NCBI RefSeq assembly: GCF_004366815.1
Contig: NZ_SORI01000001.1
Location: 339,380 to 403,379, forward strand
Source of the DNA: Aminivibrio pyruvatiphilus
Lineage (GTDB): Bacteria; Synergistota; Synergistia; Synergistales; Aminobacteriaceae
Direction of reading: 5' to 3'
Length of the DNA stretch: 64,000 nt
Of this stretch, positions 8,938 to 16,739 are shown one piece after another (within the stretch, counting starts at the first letter, position 1; every line of letters begins with the position of its first letter). The position numbers and the translations under genes were made by a program. The notes below the pieces were generated by a model. It made no database searches. It was given only the letters and a program-made list of their open reading frames with translations, and was not told where the DNA came from.

Positions 8938-10083
8938 ATGTACGGCCGGGGAGAGACCGACGATCTGTACCAGGTGCTCGGGGTTTCGCGGGACGCCTCC
9001 GCGGCTGAGATCAAGAAGGCGTACAGGCAGCTGGTGCGGAAGTACCACCCTGACGCCAACCCCGGAAACAAGGAAGCGGAAGAGCATTTCAAGAAGATAA
9101 ACCAGGCCTATGAAATTCTGAGCGATGCCCAGAAGCGGGCCCAGTACGACCAGTTCGGCACCGTGGGCGACATGCCCGGAGGAAGCCCCTTCGACGGATT
9201 CGGCGGAGGTGTGGGCGACATCTTCGGCGATATTTTCGACAATCTCTTCGGGGGCGCGGGAGGCCGGAGAAGGACCAGCCCCAACGCCCCCCGGAGGGGA
9301 GCCGACCTCGAGATGGAAACGGAGGTCACCCTCCTCGAAGCAGCAGGGGGCGTGACCAGGGAGTTCCAGATCCCCCGGTGGGAGTCCTGCGGGGAGTGCG
9401 GCGGCTCCGGCGCGAAGGCCGGGACCTCTCCCGAGACCTGCCCGGCCTGCGGCGGCAGAGGGCAGGTTGAGACAAAACAGCACACGCCCTTCGGCCAGTT
9501 CGTGACGGTAAACGCCTGTCCCCGCTGCAACGGCGCGGGCAGGGTTGTAAAGGAAAAATGCCCGTCCTGCGGCGGCGCAGGGCGTACCCGGAAGACCCAC
9601 AGGGTGGAGGTGAAAATCCCCGCCGGGGTGGATACGGGCACCAGGCTCCGCATCGCCGGCGAAGGTGAGCCCGGGACCAACGGAGGTTCTTCCGGCGACC
9701 TCTTTCTGGTGGTCTCGGTGGAGGAACACCCCGATTTCAAGAGGGACGGCGCGGACCTCCACACCAGGCTGGTCCTCTCCTTCCCCCAGGCGGCCCTGGG
9801 ATGCACGGTGCCGGTTCCGGTCCTCTCGGGCGAACCGGAGAATCTTTCCATTCCGGCGGGAACCCAGCCCGGAAAGGTTTTCACTCTCCGGGGGAAGGGA
9901 ATGCCCCGGCTTCGGGGGGCCAGGGGAACGGGGGATCTTCACGTCCACGTCGTGGTGGATGTGCCGAAGAAGCTGACAGACCGGCAGCGGGCCCTCCTCG
10001 AGGAGCTGGCCCGGGAGATGCGGGTGGAAGTGGAGGACTCCGGGGTTTTCGGCAAGTTTTTCCGCAACCTCTTCGACTCCTAG
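8938..10083 (+). CDS. dnaJ: chaperone protein DnaJ
   Basis: 381 residues with the full type I layout. The J domain (residues ~8-75) contains KYHPD. It is followed by a Gly/Phe-rich linker, a zinc domain with four CxxCxGxG repeats ([32 protein letters not shown]) and a C-terminal substrate domain. It stimulates DnaK ATPase and delivers clients. It begins 12 bp after dnaK and closes the heat-shock operon. Confidence 0.98.
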   Translation: MYGRGETDDLYQVLGVSRDASAAEIKKAYRQLVRKYHPDANPGNKEAEEHFKKINQAYEILSDAQKRAQYDQFGTVGDMPGGSPFDGFGGGVGDIFGDIFDNLFGGAGGRRRTSPNAPRRGADLEMETEVTLLEAAGGVTREFQIPRWESCGECGGSGAKAGTSPETCPACGGRGQVETKQHTPFGQFVTVNACPRCNGAGRVVKEKCPSCGGAGRTRKTHRVEVKIPAGVDTGTRLRIAGEGEPGTNGGSSGDLFLVVSVEEHPDFKRDGADLHTRLVLSFPQAALGCTVPVPVLSGEPENLSIPAGTQPGKVFTLRGKGMPRLRGARGTGDLHVHVVVDVPKKLTDRQRALLEELAREMRVEVEDSGVFGKFFRNLFDS

Positions 10084-10118
10084 GCAACCGGTCCCGGGGG
10101 ATATCCGTCCCGCCTCCC

Positions 10119-10147
10119 TGTCAAAACCGCTCCTCATCTGGTACACT
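10119..10147 (+). promoter_or_regulatory. possible promoter of prmA
   Basis: TGTCAA (10119-10124), 17-bp spacer, TACACT (10142-10147). Moderate match; it would start transcription right before the palindrome at 10157. Confidence 0.45.
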
Positions 10148-10156
10148 TTTTCTGTT

Positions 10157-10180
10157 TAAGGGAGGCTTAAGCCTCCCTTA
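10157..10180. repeat. 24-bp perfect palindrome in the prmA leader
   Basis: TAAGGGAGGCTT is followed directly by its reverse complement AAGCCTCCCTTA with no spacer. It sits between the putative promoter and the prmA ribosome site. No T-run follows, so it is not a clear terminator; it may be an operator or a 5' hairpin. The same GGGAGGCTT core occurs in the 50063-50110 hairpin. Confidence 0.7.
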
Positions 10181-10206
10181 CTTCATATTCCCGGAGGAGA
10201 TTTTCC

Positions 10207-11094
10207 ATGACGAATACGACAGACAGCTACTGGTGGTATGTCACCCTGGAAGGAGGCCCCGGGAGTGAGGAAGTGCTCGCATCCCTCGCTGAAATGTCGG
10301 GAAGCATCGGGTCGGAGGAGAGCGGGGCAGGCAGCTCAGCCCTCATCAGGGCCTATTACCGCACATCCCAGGACCTGGGGTTCTGGGTTGAGCGGCTGGA
10401 AGAAGCCCTCAGCCCCTGGCCGGAGATCAAAATCGCCGACATGGGGAAAATAGAGAACAAACAGTGGCACACCGACTGGAAAGACGCCTTTCCCCCCCTC
10501 CCCGTGGGGGAGAGGCTGGTGGTGCTCGCCCCGTGGCACAGGGGTACCGAGCCGGCGGACAGGATGCCCCTGTACATTTACCCCGGCTCCGCCTTCGGCA
10601 CAGGCTACCACGAGAGCACCCAGATCGTGCTCACCCTGATGGAAAAACTCTCCCTCGAGGATGCGGAGGGTGCCGACATCGGCACCGGGTCGGGCATTCT
10701 CGCCATTGCGGCCGTCAAGTTGGGCGCAGCCAGGGTGCGGGCGAGGGACCTGGACCCGGCCGTCCTGTCCGAAGTCCGGCACAACCTGGAACTCAACGGC
10801 ATCGAGCCCGGCAGGGTGGACCTCGAGGAAGGGAACCTCCTGGACGGCATGGAAGGGCCGGTGAACCTCCTCACGGCGAACATCATCATCGAACCCCTCC
10901 TTGACATGCTCCCCTCTGTGCCGGGAATGCTGGCACCAGGCGGCCGGGCGCTCTTCTCCGGACTCCTGGCGAAGGAGCGGGACCGCTTTCTGGCCGCCCT
11001 GGAGGAGCAGGGACTGCGGATCGTGGACGAACTGGTGATCAACGACTGGTGGGGAGTTGTGGCTGCACGGAATGATGAACAGCCTGGAAGGTAA
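10207..11094 (+). CDS. prmA: ribosomal protein L11 methyltransferase
   Basis: 295 residues, the family length. An N-terminal alpha/beta domain is followed by the SAM-binding core: AFGTGYHEST (PrmA signature), DIGTGSGILAIAAVKLGA (motif I), ANIIIEPL (catalytic NxxxxPL-type region). It trimethylates ribosomal protein L11 in the cytoplasm. ATG follows a CGGAGGAG site. Its end overlaps mtaB by ~20 bp, coupling it to a second translation-related modification gene. Confidence 0.93.
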   Translation: MTNTTDSYWWYVTLEGGPGSEEVLASLAEMSGSIGSEESGAGSSALIRAYYRTSQDLGFWVERLEEALSPWPEIKIADMGKIENKQWHTDWKDAFPPLPVGERLVVLAPWHRGTEPADRMPLYIYPGSAFGTGYHESTQIVLTLMEKLSLEDAEGADIGTGSGILAIAAVKLGAARVRARDLDPAVLSEVRHNLELNGIEPGRVDLEEGNLLDGMEGPVNLLTANIIIEPLLDMLPSVPGMLAPGGRALFSGLLAKERDRFLAALEEQGLRIVDELVINDWWGVVAARNDEQPGR

Positions 11095-12388
11095 GAAAAT
11101 CTGGATCTGCTCCCTCGGGTGCCGCTCCAACCAGTATGAGGGGGAGGCCCTCGCCAACGCCTTTGCCGACGCCGGCGCCGAGCTCGTGGATTCACCGGAG
11201 GGGTGCGACGGGGCGGTGCTGGTGAGCTGCACCGTCACTGCCATGGCGGACAAGAAATGCCGGCAGGCGGTCCGAAGGGCCCGGAGGCTTTCCCGGAATG
11301 CCGTGATAGCAGCCTGCGGATGCTGGGCCCAGAAGATCACCAGGGAAGAAGCCGCTTCCCTGGGTATCGCCGTAGTGGTGGGCAACAGGCGCAAGGGCGA
11401 GCTGCCGGGTATGCTCGCCGCTGCCCTTGGCGGGGAATCTCCTTCCTTTGCCGAAGACCGGATCGATGTATTGCGGTCGAGGGAATGGGACGATCTTTCC
11501 CTCACCCGCCCGCTGCTCCATACCCGGGCCTTCGTGAAGATCCAGGATGGCTGCAACCATTTCTGCTCCTACTGTGCCATCCCCTATGTGCGGGGGTTTC
11601 CCGTGAGCCGCGACCCCGGCGATGTCCTCGCCGAAATAGAGCGGATCGCCGCTTCGGGCTGCCCCGAGGTGGTGCTCACGGGAGTCCACCTCGGTCTGTA
11701 CGGGAAGTACGGCTCCATCTCGCTGGCGGAGCTCGTCCGCCGTGTTGCCTCAGTGGAGGGGGTACGCAGGATCCGGTTCGGTTCTCTCGAACCCTTCGGA
11801 CTTGACGACGAGCTTCTGGAAACCCTGGCGGCCGCGCCCGGCTTTTGCCGGCACCTCCACCTGCCCCTCCAGAGCGGAAGCGGCACCGTATTGGGACGGA
11901 TGAAACGGGGCTACGGCCCGGAGGAATTCCTGGCCCTGTCGGAGAAGGCCAGAAACTTCCTTGGCGACGACCTCCACATCAGCACCGACGTTCTCGTGGG
12001 GTTTCCCGGTGAGAGCGAAGGGGATTTTGCCGACACCCTTTCCCTGATGAAAGCATGCCGCTTCGGCAAGGTACATGTATTTCCCTTCTCGCCAAGGGAA
12101 GGGACGGAGGCATGGTCCTACCCCGGCAGGGTCCCCCGGGACACGGTGCTGCGCAGATCCAGTGAAGCTCTTTCCGCCGCCGATGACCTGCTGGCGCGGT
12201 ACGCTTTGCGGTGGGTGGGAACCGATGTTGCCGTCCTCGCCGAGGAGACGGCGGGGAACTCCTTCCAGGGACTGACCCCCTCCTTCCTGAGAGTGGTGGC
12301 CAAGGGCAGGGCGGAGCGGGGAGAGGAGCTGCCGGTGAGGATCACCCGGATCTCCGGCGATTCCCTGAGAGGGCGGAGGATTCCGTGA
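11072..12388 (+). CDS. mtaB: tRNA (ct6A/t6A37) methylthiotransferase MtaB
   Basis: 438 residues from the ATG at 11072 (a TTG at 11057 extends the frame but is less likely). Order: UPF0004 domain with SLGCRSNQYEGE and two more cluster cysteines (VSCTVT, CGCW); radical-SAM core with CNHFCSYCAIP; C-terminal TRAM-like region. MtaB adds a methylthio group to t6A37 of ANN-decoding tRNAs. The stop overlaps the GTG of the following Hsp70-like gene. Confidence 0.93.
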   Translation: MMNSLEGKKIWICSLGCRSNQYEGEALANAFADAGAELVDSPEGCDGAVLVSCTVTAMADKKCRQAVRRARRLSRNAVIAACGCWAQKITREEAASLGIAVVVGNRRKGELPGMLAAALGGESPSFAEDRIDVLRSREWDDLSLTRPLLHTRAFVKIQDGCNHFCSYCAIPYVRGFPVSRDPGDVLAEIERIAASGCPEVVLTGVHLGLYGKYGSISLAELVRRVASVEGVRRIRFGSLEPFGLDDELLETLAAAPGFCRHLHLPLQSGSGTVLGRMKRGYGPEEFLALSEKARNFLGDDLHISTDVLVGFPGESEGDFADTLSLMKACRFGKVHVFPFSPREGTEAWSYPGRVPRDTVLRRSSEALSAADDLLARYALRWVGTDVAVLAEETAGNSFQGLTPSFLRVVAKGRAERGEELPVRITRISGDSLRGRRIP

Positions 12389-13959
12389 AGACCGCCGGCC
12401 CGCCCCCCCGGGAAGACGGTCCCGTTCTCGGAATCGACCTCGGAACAAGGTACGCCCTGTGCGCCGTTTTTGACGGCGTCCAGGGACCCGTGGTCGTCCC
12501 GAACCGCTGGGGAAAAAGGTCCACTCCATCGGTGACGGCGTGGACGGGAAGCGGATGGACCGCGGGAGAAACCGCCGCGGCGGGGGAGATGAAGCATCCC
12601 TCCACCACGTGGTGGGACCTGAAGCGCAAGGTGGGCACACCGTGGAAAGGGCGGTGCGGCCGGGCCTCCGTGTCCGCCGAGGATGCCCTCGTGCCGCTGC
12701 TGACCCTTCTCAGGGAGGACGGGGAAGCCTTTCTCGGCGCCTTTGTCGAGGCCTGCGTCCTCGCCGTTCCGGCCTCTTTCAGCTTTGCCGAGAGGTCGGC
12801 CATGGCACGGGCCGCCCGCTCGGCCGGCTTTTCACGGTCGAGGATCGTGAACGAACCCACGGCGGCCGCCCTTGCCTTCGGATCGTCAGGGAGATTTCTC
12901 ATCCTCGACTACGGCGCGGGCACTGTGGACCTGTCGGTGGTGGAGTGCGGCGGCGGGGTCTGGCAGGTTATCGAGAGCAGGGGAACTCCCTCCTGCGGCG
13001 GCCGGGATTTCGACGCCGCCCTGGCACTGCTCCTTGCGGAAAAGACAGGCACGAACCCCGGAGGAGCGGATTCGCCCCTTTACCGCCTTCTGCTCTCTGA
13101 AGCCGAGGATGTCAAGATCGCCCTCTCGGGATGCCTCTCCCATGAGTGGTCCCCTCCGGCAGCCCCCGGAGCCGCCTCCGTAACGGTCACCCGAAGGGAG
13201 TTCGAAGGGCTGGTCAGGCCGTCCCTGGAACGGGTTGTTGCCATGGCGGAATCTCTCTGGAAGGAACACGAACCGTCGAAGCTCCTGCTGGTCGGAGGAG
13301 GAAGCAGGATTCCCCTCCTGAGAACCCTTCTCGCCGAACGGGTGGCCAGGCCGGAACACCTCAGCCGGTGCCCCGACGAGGCGGTGGTCATCGGGGCTGC
13401 CCTGTACGGCAGCCAGGCCAGGACGGAGCGGCTGCTCCTGGATGTACTGTCGGACAACCTGGGCATTCTCGCCGCCGACGGAACCCCCGTCCCGCTGCTG
13501 GAGAAGGGCATGCATCTCCCTGTAAGGGCTGAGAAAAAATTCTCCAGCGTCGGGAGCGGCCCTTTCACCCTCAGGGTTTTCCAGGGGGACCGGGGGAGGG
13601 TCATCTCCACCGTGAGGATTTCTGACGCCGGAAAGGGAGAGGTCATCGTCCTCGTCTTCGCCGTCGACTCGGGTGGACTGCTCCGGATCGACATCCGCAG
13701 GGAGGACGGGCGCACGGCGGTCATCCCGCCCCTCGAGGTGGGCACCCCCGGCGCCTCCTCCTTCGAGCAGCAGCCCGGGGATCTTCTTGACCTTGAAAAG
13801 CGGTTCGCCAGGGTGTCCCCGGTTCTGTCACCGGCACAGCAGGCCAGGGGAGAGGTTCTCTTCCGCACCGTGAAGAGTCTCCGGGACGAGGGATGTTACC
13901 CCGAGGGCGCAGAATCCCTGGAACAGATGGTGGCCGAAATGGAGAGGGTGATTCGCTGA
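12385..13959 (+). CDS. divergent second Hsp70 family protein
   Basis: 524 residues from a GTG that overlaps the mtaB stop. The actin-like ATPase domain is clear: LGIDLGTRYALC near residue 15, NRWGKRSTPSV, NEPTAAALAFG, ILDYGAGTVDLSVVE, LLVGGGSRIPLL. Every motif differs from DnaK, and the protein is ~80 residues shorter, with a degenerate substrate domain and little lid. The J-domain gene starts two bases after its stop. It is probably a specialised chaperone with a private co-chaperone; clients are unknown. HscC-like or a lineage-specific clade are the alternatives. Confidence 0.82.
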   Translation: MKTAGPPPREDGPVLGIDLGTRYALCAVFDGVQGPVVVPNRWGKRSTPSVTAWTGSGWTAGETAAAGEMKHPSTTWWDLKRKVGTPWKGRCGRASVSAEDALVPLLTLLREDGEAFLGAFVEACVLAVPASFSFAERSAMARAARSAGFSRSRIVNEPTAAALAFGSSGRFLILDYGAGTVDLSVVECGGGVWQVIESRGTPSCGGRDFDAALALLLAEKTGTNPGGADSPLYRLLLSEAEDVKIALSGCLSHEWSPPAAPGAASVTVTRREFEGLVRPSLERVVAMAESLWKEHEPSKLLLVGGGSRIPLLRTLLAERVARPEHLSRCPDEAVVIGAALYGSQARTERLLLDVLSDNLGILAADGTPVPLLEKGMHLPVRAEKKFSSVGSGPFTLRVFQGDRGRVISTVRISDAGKGEVIVLVFAVDSGGLLRIDIRREDGRTAVIPPLEVGTPGASSFEQQPGDLLDLEKRFARVSPVLSPAQQARGEVLFRTVKSLRDEGCYPEGAESLEQMVAEMERVIR

Positions 13960-13960
13960 A

Positions 13961-14968
13961 ATGGCCGTGCCCCTGGAGATACTGGACTGCTTTGAAATCC
14001 TCGGCATACCTCCCGGCGCCCATCCCGGCGAGATCCGGTCCGCCTTCCGCCGCCTTGCTCTCTCGTTCCACCCCGATGTGGCCGGAGCACGGGAGGCGGG
14101 CAGGTTCGAGGCCATCGCCGCCGCCTATGCCGTACTGAAATCGGCGAGTCCGGGAGAAGTTGCCGACGCCCTGAAAAAGGGGAGAAAATCCCCGGACGCT
14201 GCACCCCGGAAGGAAAGGGAAGGTTCTCCCTTCCGCTGGAGGAGAAAGAGACAGGATCCTCCCCCCCCTTCAGGAAAGAGAAAGGAAGAGGAGGAAAGCT
14301 CCGGAAGGGTCCGGGAACTGCTCGTAGAGCGGGCCCTGGTGGAGGCGGAGCTCTCGGTTGCCCGGCTGCTTGAAAGGTCAAGAGCGGGAGAGAGCGCCGG
14401 AAATGTTTCCCGCATCGTTATGCGCCTGCTCGGGGCCCACCCCGGAGTGCGGCTTCTTGCCCTGGGGGCCCTGGGCCGGAAGGCCCCGGAAGGGGAAGTG
14501 TTTGCCGCCCTCCTGGAGATGGTGCGCCTCTGGCCCGTGGATGAAGACGTACTCGAACACCTTGTCCTGCTGGACTATTCACCGGACCGCAGGAGAAAGA
14601 TGGCCGAAGCCCTCGCCGCCAGGGCAGGGGCCCTGCCTGAACGGGCAGCCCTGGTCTTTCTCCGGTGGATCTCCCTTCTTCCGGACAGGGGAGATATTCT
14701 GGGGAAGATTCTTTCCCACCAGTCCGCCCGTGTTCTTGCCGCGGCCCTTTCTCTCTGGCCTGGGGGCGTTCTTCCGGACGACCTTGCCCTCATCAGGCTC
14801 CTGAAGAGGGATGAAGACGGTATTCTCGTTCCCCTCCTGAGAATCCTGAAGTCCCGGGGAGCCCCCCCGTGGGCGGCCCCGAGGCTTGCCGCACTATCGG
14901 AAAAACATCCTTCAGCCGCCGTCAGAGTTTGGGCCCGGAGTATTGTGCGGGCCGAAAATCTGGTATAG
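13961..14968 (+). CDS. J-domain protein with HEAT-like C-terminus
   Basis: 335 residues. Residues ~10-70 form a J domain (ILDCFEILGIPPGAHPGEIRSAFRRLA) with the HPD tripeptide at SFHPDVAG. A basic linker (~residues 70-115) follows. The remaining ~220 residues are all helical repeats resembling HEAT/ARM units (HPGVRLLALGALGRKAPEGE, HPSAAVRVWARS). It lacks the zinc domain of DnaJ. Adjacent to the divergent Hsp70 (1-bp gap), it most likely stimulates that ATPase while the helical repeats bind a protein partner. No named family recognised beyond the J domain. Confidence 0.8.
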   Translation: MAVPLEILDCFEILGIPPGAHPGEIRSAFRRLALSFHPDVAGAREAGRFEAIAAAYAVLKSASPGEVADALKKGRKSPDAAPRKEREGSPFRWRRKRQDPPPPSGKRKEEEESSGRVRELLVERALVEAELSVARLLERSRAGESAGNVSRIVMRLLGAHPGVRLLALGALGRKAPEGEVFAALLEMVRLWPVDEDVLEHLVLLDYSPDRRRKMAEALAARAGALPERAALVFLRWISLLPDRGDILGKILSHQSARVLAAALSLWPGGVLPDDLALIRLLKRDEDGILVPLLRILKSRGAPPWAAPRLAALSEKHPSAAVRVWARSIVRAENLV

Positions 14969-14995
14969 AATACTGTGAGCTGCGAGGTGGGATTT

Positions 14996-15337
14996 TTGGA
15001 CGGAAAGTGTCTGTTCTGTGAAATTTCGGCGGGAAGGATCCCCGCGGATATAGTGTACGGCGACGAAGATGTGATCGTTGTCCGGGATATAGCTCCGCAG
15101 GCGCCCGTGCACCTTCTGATTATACCGAGAGAACACGTGGAATCAGCCGCCCATGTCCGAAAGCCCGAAGTGTGGTCGAAAGTCATGGACTGTGCCGTGC
15201 AGACGGCCTCCCGTCTCGGGTTTGCCCCGGATGGATACAGGCTTGTGATTAACTGCGGCGAACAGGCCGGGCAGACGATTCCCCACCTTCATATTCACCT
15301 GTTGGCGGGACGCAGTTTCCGCTGGCCACCGGGGTAG
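14996..15337 (+). CDS. HIT family nucleotide hydrolase/phosphoramidase (HinT-like)
   Basis: 113 residues from a TTG at 14996, chosen because GAGGTGG lies 5 bases upstream and the product then begins [10 protein letters not shown] like other HinT proteins; a GTG at 14975 is the alternative. The HIT motif HLHIHLLAG is near the C-terminus, with CLFC at the N-terminus (zinc-binding type). Hint proteins hydrolyse adenosine phosphoramidates. Located just before rpsU. Confidence 0.9.
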   Translation: MDGKCLFCEISAGRIPADIVYGDEDVIVVRDIAPQAPVHLLIIPREHVESAAHVRKPEVWSKVMDCAVQTASRLGFAPDGYRLVINCGEQAGQTIPHLHIHLLAGRSFRWPPG

Positions 15338-15369
15338 ATGCGGGTGGCGAAGAAAGGGGGGAATGGTGT

Positions 15370-15558
15370 ATGACGACTGTCGTTCGGAGAGAAAACGAAT
15401 CCCTTGATGACGCTCTCAGACGGTTCAAACGCGAGGTCTCCAAGGTTGGGACCCTGCGCGAGGTGCGCAAGAGAGAGCACTACGAGAAGCCCAGTGAAGC
15501 AAAGAAGACGAAGCGGGCCGAGGCCGCGCGGAAGAGGCGGACCAAGTCCAGGGGGTAG
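15370..15558 (+). CDS. rpsU: 30S ribosomal protein S21
   Basis: 62 residues, highly basic, with the S21 pattern ([31 protein letters not shown]) and a Lys/Arg-rich tail. It binds the 3' end of 16S rRNA on the small subunit platform. yqeY starts 6 bp downstream, the usual rpsU-yqeY pairing. Confidence 0.96.
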   Translation: MTTVVRRENESLDDALRRFKREVSKVGTLREVRKREHYEKPSEAKKTKRAEAARKRRTKSRG

Positions 15559-15564
15559 AACACG

Positions 15565-16029
15565 GTGATTGATCTCGAGAAACGGATTTCAGACGATCTC
15601 CTTGCCGCCATGAAAGAGAAGAAGGAGATGGAGCTCTCCACCCTCCGGATGCTCAAGGCGGAGTTCCAGCGGGCCAAAACGGAGAAGGGACACGCCGGCG
15701 AACTGTCGGAGGACGAGGTCGTTTCCCTGATCCAGCGGCTTGTGAAGCAGCGCCGCGAGGCAGCGGACCAGTACACGGCCGTATCGGCCGGCGACCGCGC
15801 AGCCCGGGAACTGAAAGAGGCTTTGTTCCTCGAGACCTATCTTCCGGAACAGCTCAGTGACGAAGAACTCGGGCAGATCGTCGAGGAAGCGGGCGCCCTC
15901 GCGAAAGCCGCCGGTCCCAAGGACATGGGCCGGGTCATGGGCAAGGTTATGGCTGCAGTCAAGGGCCGTGCCGACGGGAAACGGGTAAAGACAAAGGTTC
16001 AGGAATACCTCCAGTCTCTCGTCGAGTAG
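15565..16029 (+). CDS. GatB/YqeY domain-containing protein
   Basis: 154 residues from GTG. It matches the YqeY family: helical N-terminus (KRISDDLLAAMKEKKEME, STLRMLKAEF), then ETYLPEQLSDEEL and the C-terminal GRVMGKVMAAVKGRADG, homologous to the tRNA-binding tail of GatB. It probably binds tRNA; activity is not established. It ends the operon, with a strong terminator ~50 bp later. Confidence 0.92.
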   Translation: MIDLEKRISDDLLAAMKEKKEMELSTLRMLKAEFQRAKTEKGHAGELSEDEVVSLIQRLVKQRREAADQYTAVSAGDRAARELKEALFLETYLPEQLSDEELGQIVEEAGALAKAAGPKDMGRVMGKVMAAVKGRADGKRVKTKVQEYLQSLVE

Positions 16030-16077
16030 CCCTTGCAGCAGAGATCCGTGCATTCAGGCCAGATTGCAGTGAACAGA

Positions 16078-16102
16078 AAGCCGGGGAGACCCGGCTTTTT
16101 TT
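16078..16102 (+). terminator. rho-independent terminator after yqeY
   Basis: Stem AAGCCGGG (16078-16085) / CCCGGCTT (16090-16097), GAGA loop, then a run of T. Confidence 0.9.
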
Positions 16103-16196
16103 GTCTTCTTTCCCCCGAACTTTTCCGCTGACATTGTGGACAACGGCCCATAGGCATCGGGACCCAGAGGAATGGGCTTTTTGCCTCTCTGGAAAA

Positions 16197-16244
16197 ACAC
16201 CATATATCGGGGTATCATTTCCAAGGTTGTACTATATATAGGGA
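16197..16244 (+). promoter_or_regulatory. two tandem NrdR boxes
   Basis: ACACCATATATCGGGG (16197-16212) and GTACTATATATAGGGA (16229-16244) each match 12 of 16 positions of the NrdR box as I recall it (ACACTATATATAGTGT). Their 32-bp offset is three helical turns, the spacing NrdR needs. They lie directly upstream of nrdR-nrdD, predicting feedback repression by NrdR-dATP/ATP. Confidence 0.85.
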
Positions 16245-16253
16245 GGTTCGCCC

Positions 16254-16739
16254 ATGAGATGTCCATCGTGCGGAGCCATGGAAACCCGGGTCATCGAGAC
16301 CCGGACCGCTGACGAAGGCCGGGTGGTCCGCCGGCGGAGGGAGTGTCCCGAATGCTCCAGCCGCTTCACCACTTATGAAAAGGCCGAGGAGAAGCGGACC
16401 CTGCGGGTGATCAAGAAGGACGGCAGCAGGGAAACCTTCGGCCGGGACAAAATTATCCGGGGCATAGGCAGAGCCTGCGAAAAGCTCCCTGTCTCCCTCG
16501 AGCAGATAGAGGACCTGGCCTCGAAGATAGAGGACGATCTCAAGGCGGAAGGGTACGGGGAGGTTTCCGTGTCGGAGATCGGCCGGAGGGTCATGGAAGG
16601 CCTCCGGAAGATCAACCAGGTGGCCTACGTCCGTTTTGCCTCGGTCTACCGGGAGTTCACCGATCTTCAGAGCTTCCAGCACGAAATAGCCCGTCTCATC
16701 GGCGAAAAGGAGGTTTCCAGAAATGGCGAAGAAGACTGA
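16254..16739 (+). CDS. nrdR: transcriptional repressor NrdR
   Basis: 161 residues. An N-terminal zinc ribbon with two CxxC pairs (MRCPSCG, CPECSSRF) is followed by an ATP-cone (VIKKDGSRETFGRDKIIRGI). It represses ribonucleotide reductase genes when deoxynucleotides are plentiful. The ATG follows a GGGAGG site embedded in the second NrdR box, so binding would also block its own initiation. It overlaps nrdD by 17 bp. Confidence 0.96.
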   Translation: MRCPSCGAMETRVIETRTADEGRVVRRRRECPECSSRFTTYEKAEEKRTLRVIKKDGSRETFGRDKIIRGIGRACEKLPVSLEQIEDLASKIEDDLKAEGYGEVSVSEIGRRVMEGLRKINQVAYVRFASVYREFTDLQSFQHEIARLIGEKEVSRNGEED

